Assembly: GCA_016704325.1 (NCBI GenBank) | Contig: JADJAG010000001.1 | Coordinates: 434,001-498,000 of the forward strand | Length of the DNA stretch: 64,000 nucleotides | Source: Chitinophagaceae bacterium | Lineage (GTDB): Bacteria > Bacteroidota > Bacteroidia > Chitinophagales > UBA10324 | Direction: 5' to 3' | Notes under the pieces: generated by a model | What the model was told of the DNA's origin: nothing | The model's database searches: none | The model's input: the letters and a program-made list of their open reading frames with translations, nothing else | In this document: positions 1 to 8,612 of the stretch, piece by piece | How the letters are laid out: every line of letters starts with the position of its first letter | How positions within the stretch are numbered: position 1 is the first letter of the stretch | Program-made: the position numbers and the translations under genes

Positions 1-1275
1 GCCCCAATTTACTTTTCTGCAATTCCAATAATAGGGATAATCAGTTCTGTACTTAGCCGTAATATTAAAAAGATGCAAAAACTAATAGTAGCAGAAACAA
101 CGGCACTGGCCGGAGCTACTACTGAATCTTTACGAAATATTGAGCTGGTTAAAAGCCTCGGCCTTGCACAACAGGAAGTGAAGCAACTCAACGGAACAAC
201 AGAGAAAATATTAAAACTGGAATTAAAGAAAGTAAGGTATGTGCGAAGTCTTGGCTTCATTCAGGGTACCTGTGTTAACCTGCTTCGTGTAAGCATCCTA
301 GGAGTAATGATGTACCTGATTTTCAGCGAGAAAATTACCGTAGGTCAGTTTACCACTTTGTTCATTTACTCCTTCTTTATTTTTGGGCCTTTACAGGAAT
401 TGGGTAATATCATCAATATCTACCGTGAAGCGGAAGTATCACTGGCAAACTTTAAAAGTATCATGGACACTCCGAAAGAACCGGTGCCGGACAATCCGGC
501 AAGTATCGGTAATGTGGCCACTTTTGAATTTGATGATGTTTCCTTTAAGCATCAGAGCGCCCGTCAATATGCAGTTAAAGATATTTCCTTTAGTGTAGGA
601 AAGGGTGAAACCATAGCCTTCGTAGGACCAAGCGGTGCCGGCAAAACCACGCTGGTAAAACTATTGGTAGGGCTATATCAGCCAGAAAAAGGAAGTATTT
701 ATTATAACCATATCAATGGCAAAGATATTAACCTCAATGAGCTTCGTGAACAAATTGGTTTTGTAACACAAGACACGCAGCTTTTTTCAGGAACTATCAG
801 AGAGAACCTGCTTTTTGTTAACCCTCATGCTACCGATGAAGAAATACTGGATGCGCTAAGCAAAGCTTCTTGTCAAAATCTCCTGGCTCGTGCTGACAAA
901 GGAATTGAAACCGTTATCGGAGAAGGTGGTGTAAAAGTTTCAGGTGGTGAAAAGCAGCGTCTTTCTATCGCGCGCGCATTGCTTCGTAAACCCAATCTGA
1001 TGGTATTCGATGAAGCCACCTCGGCACTGGATTCACTGACAGAAGAAGAAATTACAGATACCATAAGAGCAGTATCAAAAAATCAACAGCACATTACCAT
1101 TATGATTGCCCACCGGCTGTCGACTATTATGCATGCAGACAGAATTTATGTGCTCGAGCGTGGACAGATAGTGGAGGAAGGCCATCATATTGAACTGCTA
1201 GCCGAAAAAGGTTTGTATTATGCTATGTGGAGGCAACAGATCGGTGAAAGGAAGCAATTGCTGGTTGTAAGTTAA
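1..1275 (+). CDS. ABC exporter, fused permease/ATPase (5' truncated)
   Basis: Half-transporter of the type that joins a transmembrane exporter domain to an ATPase; members export lipids, peptides or drugs across the inner membrane. The frame is open from base 1, so the N-terminal membrane helices lie outside the window. The visible part has the end of the membrane domain (hydrophobic stretches near 265-420) and a complete nucleotide-binding domain. This shows the Walker A motif GPSGAGKTT at 625-651, a Q-loop (FVTQDTQLFSGT), the signature VSGGEKQR, the Walker B/D-loop LMVFDEATSALD and the switch histidine in AHRLST. All catalytic residues are present, so the ATPase should be active. The substrate cannot be told from this fragment; MsbA-like lipid export is one possibility. 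The next gene is 0.5 kb away on the other strand. Confidence 0.93.
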   Translation, partial: APIYFSAIPIIGIISSVLSRNIKKMQKLIVAETTALAGATTESLRNIELVKSLGLAQQEVKQLNGTTEKILKLELKKVRYVRSLGFIQGTCVNLLRVSILGVMMYLIFSEKITVGQFTTLFIYSFFIFGPLQELGNIINIYREAEVSLANFKSIMDTPKEPVPDNPASIGNVATFEFDDVSFKHQSARQYAVKDISFSVGKGETIAFVGPSGAGKTTLVKLLVGLYQPEKGSIYYNHINGKDINLNELREQIGFVTQDTQLFSGTIRENLLFVNPHATDEEILDALSKASCQNLLARADKGIETVIGEGGVKVSGGEKQRLSIARALLRKPNLMVFDEATSALDSLTEEEITDTIRAVSKNQQHITIMIAHRLSTIMHADRIYVLERGQIVEEGHHIELLAEKGLYYAMWRQQIGERKQLLVVS

Positions 1276-1543
1276 GGTATCAGGTTCTCATTGCGCGAGA
1301 TGATTGATTTAATATTTATCCAGGTTTTCTAAACTAACTACATGCTGCAACTCTGCAGGAGGGTTTACGACAAATCTAAATTGGTATTAATGAAACCAGC
1401 CTCGAAGGAATTTATTTAGCGCTAAGACGCCAAAACGCTAAGAAGAGTCGGAGGATCATCAGTGATTTTATTTTTTTGGCGACTTGGCATCTTTGTGGTG
1501 AGATTGCTTCGTTGTTTCAACATGCAAGGATGCATCGATTAAC

Positions 1544-1723
1544 CGTCATTGCGAATCCCGCAAATACAATGTTTGAATTATCAAAGTCCCAATGGCGGGG
1601 TGAAGCAATCCCCTGATTAAAACCTATTAATAGTTTTGCAATACTTGGGGATTGCTTCGTCGTTCCTCCTTACACGTCCGCGCGGCCCGCCTCACAATGA
1701 CGCTTCGGGGTGGGGATTGCTTC
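1544..1723. repeat. Palindromic intergenic repeat (MITE/REP-like)
   Basis: Outer arms CGTCATTGCGA (1544-1554) and TCACAATGACG (1692-1702) are inverted with one mismatch. Inner arms GAAGCAATCCCC (1602-1613) and GGGGATTGCTTC (1647-1658) are perfect inverted repeats. A second direct copy of GGGGATTGCTTC lies at 1712-1723 and a worn one near 1499. No ORF is present. It resembles the short non-autonomous palindromes scattered in many environmental bacterial genomes. Confidence 0.7.
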
Positions 1724-1751
1724 GTTGTTCCTCCTCGCAGCTAGGCCGGAC

Positions 1752-1781
1752 AAAAAAAATCTCCCGCCAATGACGGGAGAT
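1752..1781 (-). terminator. Rho-independent terminator
   Basis: A perfect 8-bp stem, ATCTCCCG/CGGGAGAT (1759-1781), with a 7-nt loop is followed on the minus strand by a run of eight T. It lies 21 bp past the stop of the leftward gene ending at 1803. Confidence 0.9.
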
Positions 1782-1802
1782 GAGAATTACGTTAAATATT
1801 CT

Positions 1803-2486
1803 TTATTGCTTCGGTGTCGCTTCTTCTTTAGCAGCCTTCCGTTTTTGTTGCTGATCGCTATTCATTTCTCCCTTGCCTGAAGAAGAGGATGCATATTTAG
1901 TCTTGAGTTGCTCGTATTTGGCCTTAATTTGTTCGTCCTGAGTCTTCAATGAAGTCCTTGCACGCTCCTGTTGTTCAGGGCTCATGGTAGCTTTATTCTT
2001 CATAAAATTATCCATAGATGCTTCCATTGCTTTCATATCGGCCTGAAGAGACTCAATATCCGCTTTCATTTGTGGATCATTTGTTGAGGCTGCTCTCTGG
2101 CTGAGTTTATCATAATTCTCATCCATTTTCTTTTTCTTTTCGTCATAGGTCTTTTTCATATCATCATCAGACATAGTGCCGGCAGCCTTTTGGTCGGCAC
2201 GCTCCTGCTTCTGTGCATCAGTTGGAGTGGCTTCCGTTCCTGATTGTTTCTCCGTACGTTCCTGTTTTTGCGCATCAGTTGGAGTAGCTTCCTTTTTTGC
2301 TTCCTTCTCTGAGCGCTCTTGCTTTTGTGCATCGGATGGGGCCTTTTCTGTTGTTGATTTTTGTTCCTTTCTTTCCTTTTTCTGTTCTTCAGTAGTCTGT
2401 GCAACACTTACCTGAACACTAAGGGCGAAAAACAAAATGAATGTTGCAATGGCAGCAACTGAAAAATTGGATTTAATGGTTTTCAT
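1803..2486 (-). CDS. Secreted Lys/Glu/Gln-rich repeat protein
   Basis: Family not recognised. The chosen start at 2486 (227 aa) begins with a typical signal peptide, MKTIKSNF followed by a hydrophobic core and cleavage after SVAQ. A longer frame reaches 2576 but would put 30 residues before the signal and overlap the promoter. After the signal come three near-identical units built on DAQKQER (TP)T, then a charged helical region (DDDMKKTYDEKKKKMDENYDKL...) likely to form coiled coil, and a Ser/Lys/Gln-rich tail. It is probably periplasmic or surface-exposed; a structural or spacer role is a guess. It is a single gene with its own promoter (2545-2552) and terminator. The repeated DAQKQER codons are well conserved at DNA level too, so the unit number could vary between strains. 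Confidence 0.75.
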   Translation of the reverse strand: MKTIKSNFSVAAIATFILFFALSVQVSVAQTTEEQKKERKEQKSTTEKAPSDAQKQERSEKEAKKEATPTDAQKQERTEKQSGTEATPTDAQKQERADQKAAGTMSDDDMKKTYDEKKKKMDENYDKLSQRAASTNDPQMKADIESLQADMKAMEASMDNFMKNKATMSPEQQERARTSLKTQDEQIKAKYEQLKTKYASSSSGKGEMNSDQQQKRKAAKEEATPKQ

Positions 2487-2544
2487 GGGTATATTATTGG
2501 TTAGACCGGCGAAGGTAGCATAAAGCGTACCAAAATTCAAAAGG

Positions 2545-2552
2545 CAAATATA
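2545..2552 (-). promoter_or_regulatory. Bacteroidota -7 box TATATTTG
   Basis: TATATTTG matches TAnnTTTG exactly and lies about 60 bp upstream of the 2486 start. The nearest TTG is inside the inverted end of the repeat that starts at 2554, only 12 bp away, so the -33 box is not canonical. Confidence 0.55.
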
Positions 2553-2553
2553 C

Positions 2554-2693
2554 TGGGTGTACGACAATTCGTTCATCTTGTCAAGCGATGGTTGGTGGGT
2601 TAAATTGTTAAATGGTTAAATTGTTGCGGCGAAGCCGATCACTTGCAATTTTGTAATCACTACGCTACTTTATTCACTTACTCATGAGTTGAA
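2554..2693 (+). repeat. Dispersed GGTTAAAT repeat, copy A
   Basis: It begins with GGGTGTACGACAATTCG, then three units of an octamer GGTTAAAT/TGTTAAAT, then the conserved core GCGGCGAAGCCGATCACTTG (which contains a CGGC-GAA-GCCG hairpin) and ACTACGCTACTTT. The same order of blocks recurs at 22941, 31160, 35221 and 41557. The right end has decayed. Confidence 0.85.
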
Positions 2694-2885
2694 ATTTTGG
2701 TCAACCTATTTCAGTCAACGACACCTATTCTCTTGCACGAACTATCTAATTTAAAATGGTAATTCACAAGTGCATTTTACATTTAGCATCTAACCCTTTT
2801 AGATTGGTATGAAGCCGGATTTTCTCCCATTCACTTTATATTTTGCCGGGCATTTTAGTTAACAAAAAAATATTTTTCGGTACTA

Positions 2886-2915
2886 TTGTTTTATTTACAT
2901 AATAAGGTATATTTG
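2886..2915 (+). promoter_or_regulatory. Promoter TTG-N19-TATATTTG
   Basis: TTG at 2886-2888, a 19-bp spacer and TATATTTG at 2908-2915 match the Bacteroidota primary sigma consensus. It is placed about 50 bp before the ATG at 2966. Confidence 0.75.
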
Positions 2916-2965
2916 ATGCTCCTTTCACAAATTCAATTTTTCACTTAAACCAAAAAAAACTACAC

Positions 2966-3676
2966 ATGAAAAGACTTTCCATGATTGTTGTGCTGGTTGC
3001 ATTGATGGGTATCAATGCATTTGCACAAACTCAACAAACTGAGCGTAAGGCTACAATTAAAACTAATCTTGGATTAGTGAAGCCATCCTTAATGGGCTCA
3101 TCTGACCGCATTGAAGATTGCGATACATTTGCCAACCTTTGCGATGATGACGAATTAGTTATCTATTCAACAGCAGGTAACGGTTATGTAGCCGGTCAGA
3201 ACGAATACGGTGATATCTCTAAAGCAGATATCTTCTTTCTCCCCGGTGCTAATAACATCAAAGGCGCATTGTTGTATTTTGGTGTTGGTACCGCAGCTAA
3301 CTCAACTGACAAATTTAATGTACGTTGCTGGGACAATGACGGAACTTTTGCTAATGGCCAACCCGGTGCACCTGGTACCATTTTGGGCAGCAAGTTGGTG
3401 AAATACAGCGACGTTGCTGCTGATGTAGACAGTAATTTTCTGACATATGTACAATTCAGCCCTGCGATCCCTTTTCCTGCAGACAGCATTTTCTACATCG
3501 GTATTGACTTCGGTTACAAAGCAGGCGATACTATCGCTTTAGTTCAGGTTCTCGAAAGGAACCGGCTTTCATGCGCTGGTATTATTACTGCTGTTGAACA
3601 CTGGATCCTAATTATTATGGTGGTGGCTGGTATCATTATTCGCAATCATGGGGATTCAATGGAACCAGTCATTTGA
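2966..3676 (+). CDS. T9SS-sorted secreted protein, N-terminal fragment (frameshifted)
   Basis: Start of a secreted cargo protein. The signal peptide is MKRLSMIVVLVALMGINAFAQ, cleaved at about residue 21, followed by a jelly-roll-like domain (residues about 45-200; ...DTFANLCDDDELVIYS..., FNVRCWDNDGTFANGQ...). The reading frame is lost near 3604. Past 'AVEHW' this frame gives an unlikely hydrophobic tail (ILIIMVV...), while the neighbouring frame continues sensibly as DPNYYGGGWYHYSQSWGFNG. Adding one G in the GG at 3603-3604 restores a single gene of about 486 aa ending at 4425. Residues from about 192 to 205 also look out of register, so one more compensating pair of indels is possible. This is either a sequencing error or a recent mutation. 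Function unknown beyond being a T9SS cargo. Confidence 0.75.
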   Translation: MKRLSMIVVLVALMGINAFAQTQQTERKATIKTNLGLVKPSLMGSSDRIEDCDTFANLCDDDELVIYSTAGNGYVAGQNEYGDISKADIFFLPGANNIKGALLYFGVGTAANSTDKFNVRCWDNDGTFANGQPGAPGTILGSKLVKYSDVAADVDSNFLTYVQFSPAIPFPADSIFYIGIDFGYKAGDTIALVQVLERNRLSCAGIITAVEHWILIIMVVAGIIIRNHGDSMEPVI

Positions 3677-4425
3677 TTCTGCCAATCATCTGTAATGATG
3701 TTTGCGAACTCGACATTACTCCTGCAACACCTGAAGTTTGCAAAAACAAACCTAAGACTATCACTGCTTCAGGTGCCACTACTTACAGCTGGGCTCCTGC
3801 AGACGGACTTGATTGCACAACTTGTGCAGTAGTTACTTTCGATTATGATGCTACTACAACCTACACTGTTACAGGTGATGGTGGTGACTGTACTGCAGAA
3901 GTAACTGTTGTTGTAAAGGAAACTCCAACATCTAACTTCACTATCGGTGCTTGCAGCGGAGGGGCTGTTTTATTGACCAGGACAGGAACTCCAAGCGTTG
4001 GTGTTACCTACAAATGGTTTAGAAATGGTGTGAAACTTACCGGTAGTGCTTCAACTGGCTCTACTTACAGTGCTACCATTTCAGGTAACTACAAGGTTAA
4101 GACTACTATCACTGCAACCAATTGCAGCAAAGTATCCGGAGAAAAAACCGTTACTATTTCCTGCAAAGCAGGTGACAACAGCAATTTCACTGCTGAAGCT
4201 TACCCAAATCCATTTAGCCAGTCTGTTACCATCAATATGGCTTCAGGTTCTACTGAACTTGCAAATGTTCGCCTTGTTGATTTAAGTGGCAGGACACTGC
4301 GTGAATTCACAGGCGTTGATACATCAGCTCCGTTCGAGATCAATGAAAATCTCGCACCGGGTGTATACTTCGTTCGTGTAAGCCAGGGTTCAACTGAAAA
4401 AATGATTAAGATTATTAAAGAGTAA
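3604..4425 (+). CDS. T9SS-sorted secreted protein, C-terminal fragment
   Basis: Continuation of the gene that starts at 2966, in the -1 frame; it has no convincing start of its own. It contains the end of the jelly-roll-like domain, then two Ig/PKD-like modules (ITPATPEVCKNKPKTITASG... and SNFTIGACSGGAVLLTRTG...) with paired cysteines, and a full type A T9SS sorting domain from about 4192: AEAYPNPFSQSVTIN..., LSGRTLREF, and GVYFVRVSQGSTEKMIKIIKE. The sorting domain sends the protein across the outer membrane and is normally removed or linked to the cell surface. A strong terminator follows 26 bp after the stop, so the whole 2966-4425 unit is one monocistronic gene. Confidence 0.85.
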   Translation, partial: DPNYYGGGWYHYSQSWGFNGTSHLILPIICNDVCELDITPATPEVCKNKPKTITASGATTYSWAPADGLDCTTCAVVTFDYDATTTYTVTGDGGDCTAEVTVVVKETPTSNFTIGACSGGAVLLTRTGTPSVGVTYKWFRNGVKLTGSASTGSTYSATISGNYKVKTTITATNCSKVSGEKTVTISCKAGDNSNFTAEAYPNPFSQSVTINMASGSTELANVRLVDLSGRTLREFTGVDTSAPFEINENLAPGVYFVRVSQGSTEKMIKIIKE

Positions 4426-4450
4426 CTTTAGATTTGTAGAAAGGATATGC

Positions 4451-4480
4451 AAAAGGGCTCTTCGGAGCCCTTTTGTTTTT
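4451..4480 (+). terminator. Rho-independent terminator with UUCG loop
   Basis: AAAAGGGCTC-TTCG-GAGCCCTTTT is a perfect 10-bp stem on a stable UUCG tetraloop, followed by GTTTTT. It ends the 2966-4425 transcript. Confidence 0.95.
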
Positions 4481-4817
4481 GTAGTCTCTACAAATTCATA
4501 TTGAACGGTAAGTATGTTAACGACAGAAAATATCAAAATGCCGTTTGTCTTTACCAATGATGTGATTGCGGATGCAAACCAAATGGTCGCCAATTCGACA
4601 GTCTTTTGCCGATTTATTTCAGCTTCTTCCTCTCCTTAGATCTATTGAAACACTTTTGAAGCGCTATCATGTTAATGGATTGATTATTGAGTGTTTGAAT
4701 ATTCAATTGACATTACATCGTTGGCAGCACTTCAACCATTGCGAAATAAGCTAAACGATTTGTAGTACTACCCATGCATAGAGAAGTCAGTGATAATATC
4801 ATCATCACCCCTTACTA
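4481..4817. other. Intergenic gap, nothing recognised
   Basis: A 337-bp stretch between the terminator and the gcvP stop codon. I see short open frames only, no repeat shared with the rest of the window, and no RNA fold or promoter that I can defend. Confidence 0.5.
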
Positions 4818-7706
4818 TTAGTTAGCCGTAATAGTTTCCTCCATATACATTTCGATTGGCGGGCAGGAACAAACCAGGTTTCTGTCGCCATAGGTGTTGT
4901 TAATGCGTGCAACGGTAGCCCAGAATTTTCTATGCTTCAGATAAGAAAGCGGGTAAGCTGCTTTTGTTCTGCTGTATGCATGTTGCCATTCATCAGCCGT
5001 TACTTCCTGCATAGTATGTGGGGCATGCTTCAAAACATTGTCTGATTTGTCAGCAATGCCATCAATAACTTCCTGAATTTCACTCCTGATGCTGAGCATG
5101 GCAGTACAAAAACGGTCTAATTCGGGTTTGTCTTCGCTTTCAGTAGGCTCTATCATCATGGTGCCCGGAACAGGAAATGATACAGTAGGTGCATGAAATC
5201 CATAGTCAATGAGCCGTTTGGCAATATCCTCTACTTCAATTCCATACTTCTTAAATTCCCGCATATCTACAATCATCTCATGAGCACATCTTCCCATCTT
5301 GCCCTGGTAAAGAATGGCAAACTCTTTTTCAAGCCTTGACTTTATGTAATTGGCATTCAGAATGGCAATTTTGGTGGCCATCGTACAACCTTCCGTTCCC
5401 AGCATCCGGATATAAGCATAGGAAATAAGTAATATGCTTGCACTGCCCCATGGTGCAGCCGATACTGCAGTAATACCTTTCTTGCCTCCTACCTTTATTA
5501 CAGGATTAGTCGGTAGATAAGGTGCCAGGTGTTTTGCAACACAAATGGGTCCCATGCCCGGTCCGCCGCCACCATGCGGAATGCTGAAGGTTTTATGCAG
5601 GTTGATGTGGTTTACATCAGCGCCAATGGTAGCAGGACTGGTTAATCCCACTTGTGCATTCATATTGGCACCGTCCATATAAACCAACCCTCCATTTTTA
5701 TGTATGATTTCACATATTTCACGGATGCGTTCTTCAAAAACACCATGCGTGGAAGGATAGGTAATCAACAATGCAGCAAGTTCATTTTTATATTGAATTG
5801 CTTTAGCTCTCAGGTCATCCACCTCTACATTGCCCGCATCGTCACATTGCACAACAATTACTTTCATCCCGGCCATAACAGCACTGGCAGGATTTGTGCC
5901 ATGAGCAGAAGAGGGAATCAAAGCGATGTTGCGCTGTTTGTCACCCCTGTCATGATGATAAGCCATGATTACCATAAGACCGGCGTACTCTCCTTGTGCA
6001 CCTGAATTGGGTTGAAGTGAACAGGCCGGGAATCCGGTGATGCGACAAAGTGCATCTTCGAGTTCCTTAATAATTTGCTGATAGCCCTTAACCTGGTCAG
6101 TAGGCACAAATGGATGGATCTGAGAAAACTCAGGGAAACTAACGGGAATCATTTCACTTGCTGCATTTAATTTCATTGTACACGAGCCCAAAGAAATCAT
6201 TGAGTCAGTAAGTGATAAGTCTTTGTTTTCCAATGATTTAATATAACGCATCAATTGCGTTTCTGAATGATAGCGATTGAAAACAGGGTGTTCAAGAAAA
6301 GTGGAATTTCTTTTGAGAGATTCACTCAATTCTAATTGAACAACTACAGGCAATTCAGTTTCATTCTGAAGGCCTGATACTGTTTTAAACACTGATATGA
6401 TGTCCTTCAAATCATCTGCAAAAACCGTTTCATCCAATGAAATACCGATCTGCCCTTCTTCAAAATACCTGAAGTTAATACCCTTCTTTAAAGCGGCAGC
6501 CTTAATCTTACTTACCGGAATTGTTCCTATATCCAGTTTCAATGTATCAAAGAAAGCTGCATTCAGCTGGTTTATGCCCAACCGGCTCAGGCTTTGCGCC
6601 AGGGAAGCAGTCATCTGATGAATCCGATGAGCGATACTCTTAAGTCCATCCGGGCCATGATACACTGCATACATAGCAGCCATATTGGCCAATAGTGCCT
6701 GAGCAGTACAGATATTTGAAGTTGCTTTCTCCCGTTTGATATGTTGTTCACGTGTCTGAAGCGACATTCTATAGGCCTGGTTTCCTTTGGCATCTATGGA
6801 AACGCCTATAATTCTGCCCGGCATCTGACGCTTAAAGGCTTCTTTGGTAGCAAAATAAGCAGCATGTGGACCACCATAACCGAGTGGTACGCCAAACCGC
6901 TGTGCTGTTCCAATGGCAACATCAGCACCCAGTTCACCGGGTGATTTAAGGAGGGTGAGCGAAAGCAGGTCGGCGGCCATGATTACTTTTATACCTTTTG
7001 CATGGGCGGCGCTGATAAACAGGGCATAATCATGCACGGCTCCATCGCTATCCGGGTATTGCACTATGGCACCAAAACAGGAATCTGTCAATGTTAATGG
7101 CTGATTGTTATTCACCACTTTCAATTCAATACCTAAAGGTGCAGCACGGGTTTTGAGAATTTCTATTGTTTGCGGGAACAGTTTATCAGAAGCAATAAAG
7201 ACCGTCTTACTTTCTTCTCCGGTTTCCCTTGCATGAAATAGCATGATCATTGCTTCCGCCGCAGCTGTACCTTCATCTAATAAGGAAGCATTCGCGACTT
7301 CCATCCCGGTAAGATCCATCACCATTGTCTGAAAGTTCAAGAGCGACTCGAGGCGTCCCTGGGCAATTTCTGCCTGGTAAGGTGTATATTGTGTATACCA
7401 ACCCGGATTCTCAAAAAGATTGCGAAGGATTGGAGGAGGTGTAATCGTATTATAATAACCCATCCCAATGTAAGAACGAAAGATCTTATTCTTCTTCGCC
7501 TTAGCACGAATATCCTGCAGATAAGCATGTTCCGAAATTGCCGGACCGATATTGAGCGGTTTGCGAAGCTTAATCTGTTCAGGAACTGATTCAGCGATTA
7601 GTTGATCCAGCGAACCGGCGCCAATTACTTTCAGCATTTCCGGTATGTCATTGTCGTTTACTCCAATGTGGCGTGAAGCAAACCCTTCAGGAATTATTGA
7701 ATTCAT
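4818..7706 (-). CDS. gcvP: Glycine dehydrogenase (decarboxylating), P protein
   Basis: The PLP-dependent P protein of the glycine cleavage system: it decarboxylates glycine and passes the aminomethyl group to the lipoyl arm of GcvH. At 962 aa it has the long fused form found in Bacteroidota and proteobacteria. The N-terminal half begins FASRHIGVNDNDIPEML and includes QAEIAQGRLESLLNFQTM. The C-terminal half carries the cofactor lysine in HINLHKTFSIPHGGGGPGMG (Lys705) and the glycine-rich loop after it. The start at 7706 agrees with the family. gcvT and gcvH are not in the window, so the system is dispersed. A -7 promoter box lies at 7734-7741. I looked for a glycine riboswitch in the short leader and there is no room for one. 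Confidence 0.98.
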   Translation of the reverse strand: MNSIIPEGFASRHIGVNDNDIPEMLKVIGAGSLDQLIAESVPEQIKLRKPLNIGPAISEHAYLQDIRAKAKKNKIFRSYIGMGYYNTITPPPILRNLFENPGWYTQYTPYQAEIAQGRLESLLNFQTMVMDLTGMEVANASLLDEGTAAAEAMIMLFHARETGEESKTVFIASDKLFPQTIEILKTRAAPLGIELKVVNNNQPLTLTDSCFGAIVQYPDSDGAVHDYALFISAAHAKGIKVIMAADLLSLTLLKSPGELGADVAIGTAQRFGVPLGYGGPHAAYFATKEAFKRQMPGRIIGVSIDAKGNQAYRMSLQTREQHIKREKATSNICTAQALLANMAAMYAVYHGPDGLKSIAHRIHQMTASLAQSLSRLGINQLNAAFFDTLKLDIGTIPVSKIKAAALKKGINFRYFEEGQIGISLDETVFADDLKDIISVFKTVSGLQNETELPVVVQLELSESLKRNSTFLEHPVFNRYHSETQLMRYIKSLENKDLSLTDSMISLGSCTMKLNAASEMIPVSFPEFSQIHPFVPTDQVKGYQQIIKELEDALCRITGFPACSLQPNSGAQGEYAGLMVIMAYHHDRGDKQRNIALIPSSAHGTNPASAVMAGMKVIVVQCDDAGNVEVDDLRAKAIQYKNELAALLITYPSTHGVFEERIREICEIIHKNGGLVYMDGANMNAQVGLTSPATIGADVNHINLHKTFSIPHGGGGPGMGPICVAKHLAPYLPTNPVIKVGGKKGITAVSAAPWGSASILLISYAYIRMLGTEGCTMATKIAILNANYIKSRLEKEFAILYQGKMGRCAHEMIVDMREFKKYGIEVEDIAKRLIDYGFHAPTVSFPVPGTMMIEPTESEDKPELDRFCTAMLSIRSEIQEVIDGIADKSDNVLKHAPHTMQEVTADEWQHAYSRTKAAYPLSYLKHRKFWATVARINNTYGDRNLVCSCPPIEMYMEETITAN

Positions 7707-7733
7707 AGGTCAGGTAACCAAATTTTGAAGGCA

Positions 7734-7741
7734 CAAAGTTA
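7734..7741 (-). promoter_or_regulatory. -7 box TAACTTTG of gcvP
   Basis: TAACTTTG matches TAnnTTTG on the minus strand, 28 bp upstream of the gcvP start. No clear -33 TTG is visible. Confidence 0.5.
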
Positions 7742-7901
7742 ACCGATAACCTTTTAAATTTTTTTGACTTATTTATAAACCAGAACGGTGTGCACAACTC
7801 CTGTTCATACCTGACAATTATCCTATAATTACATTAAAGAAACATATAGCTTTGGTTTTCAACAATATTTGTTTAACTTTTCCACCCAAATACGATGGCA
7901 T

Positions 7902-8441
7902 ATGCTTCCTAACTACTTCGAAACACTTGGAATTTCTAAAGATGCCAGTGAAATGGATATCAAAAGGGCATACAGGCAGAAGGCAAAAGAGTTTCATCCA
8001 TCGGAAAATCGTTCATCAGATGCACTCGATAAATTTATCCTGGTCAATGAAGCCTATGAGATATTAATCCACAGGAATACACATGAAATTTACCTGCTGG
8101 ATTATAATACCACCAATGATCCGCTTAAATATGAAGTTTATTACTATTGGGTTAACTCTGCAAGGACCAGGGCGGCTCAACATGCGACTTTATCCATGAA
8201 AGAATTTATGGGTACCAAATTCTACCGTAACACCTATTTGTATTCTTATCCTACACTTATTGTTTTTATGATTGTTGGTGTGCTCCTTTTGGTGGCACCT
8301 TTTGTCACGGTTGTGCTTGCAAAACAATCAATGGGTATTTTTTTCATACTGGCCGTAATCTTCATTGCCTGGCCGCTTGGACTGTATTTCTTTGTTCAGT
8401 CTGCCATTGGGTTTCAATCTATGAAAAAATACATGCACTAA
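7902..8441 (+). CDS. J-domain membrane protein with altered HPD motif
   Basis: A 179-aa protein. Residues 1-65 form a clear DnaJ J-domain (NYFETLGISKDASEMDIKRAYRQKAKEFHP...), followed by two membrane segments (PTLIVFMIVGVLLLVAPFVTVVLA and IFFILAVIFIAWPLGLYFFVQ). J-domains stimulate the ATPase of DnaK/Hsp70 through an invariant His-Pro-Asp; here the codons read CAT CCA TCG, giving HPS, so this protein may not activate DnaK in the usual way. I chose the ATG at 7902 because the J-domain starts directly after it; the frame extends upstream to a TTG at 7869. There is no zinc-finger or C-terminal substrate domain, so it is not DnaJ itself. It is likely a tethered co-chaperone-like protein of unknown partner. 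Confidence 0.8.
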   Translation: MLPNYFETLGISKDASEMDIKRAYRQKAKEFHPSENRSSDALDKFILVNEAYEILIHRNTHEIYLLDYNTTNDPLKYEVYYYWVNSARTRAAQHATLSMKEFMGTKFYRNTYLYSYPTLIVFMIVGVLLLVAPFVTVVLAKQSMGIFFILAVIFIAWPLGLYFFVQSAIGFQSMKKYMH

Positions 8442-8509
8442 AATTCCTCACACGTACCATTTGCACTATGTATATCCTTGCAATACTCACCTGTTTAGAA
8501 CAAGTGCAG

Positions 8510-8535
8510 TTGAGGCAATATTTAAAATAAGTTTG
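8510..8535 (+). promoter_or_regulatory. Probable promoter TTG-N15-TAAGTTTG
   Basis: TAAGTTTG at 8528-8535 matches the -7 consensus. The TTG at 8510-8512 is 15 bp away, a little shorter than ideal. It lies about 78 bp before the start at 8613. Confidence 0.45.
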
Positions 8536-8612
8536 ACAATAAATTCTCCGGCAGCCTGTTAATGTGCAGTCGTTTCATAATTGTTTTGAAATCACGTAGG
8601 TTTGAATCCGGA

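Noticed and set aside
4481..7733. Glycine riboswitch near gcvP
   Set aside because: The leader between the -7 box and the start is about 20-30 nt, too short for the aptamer.
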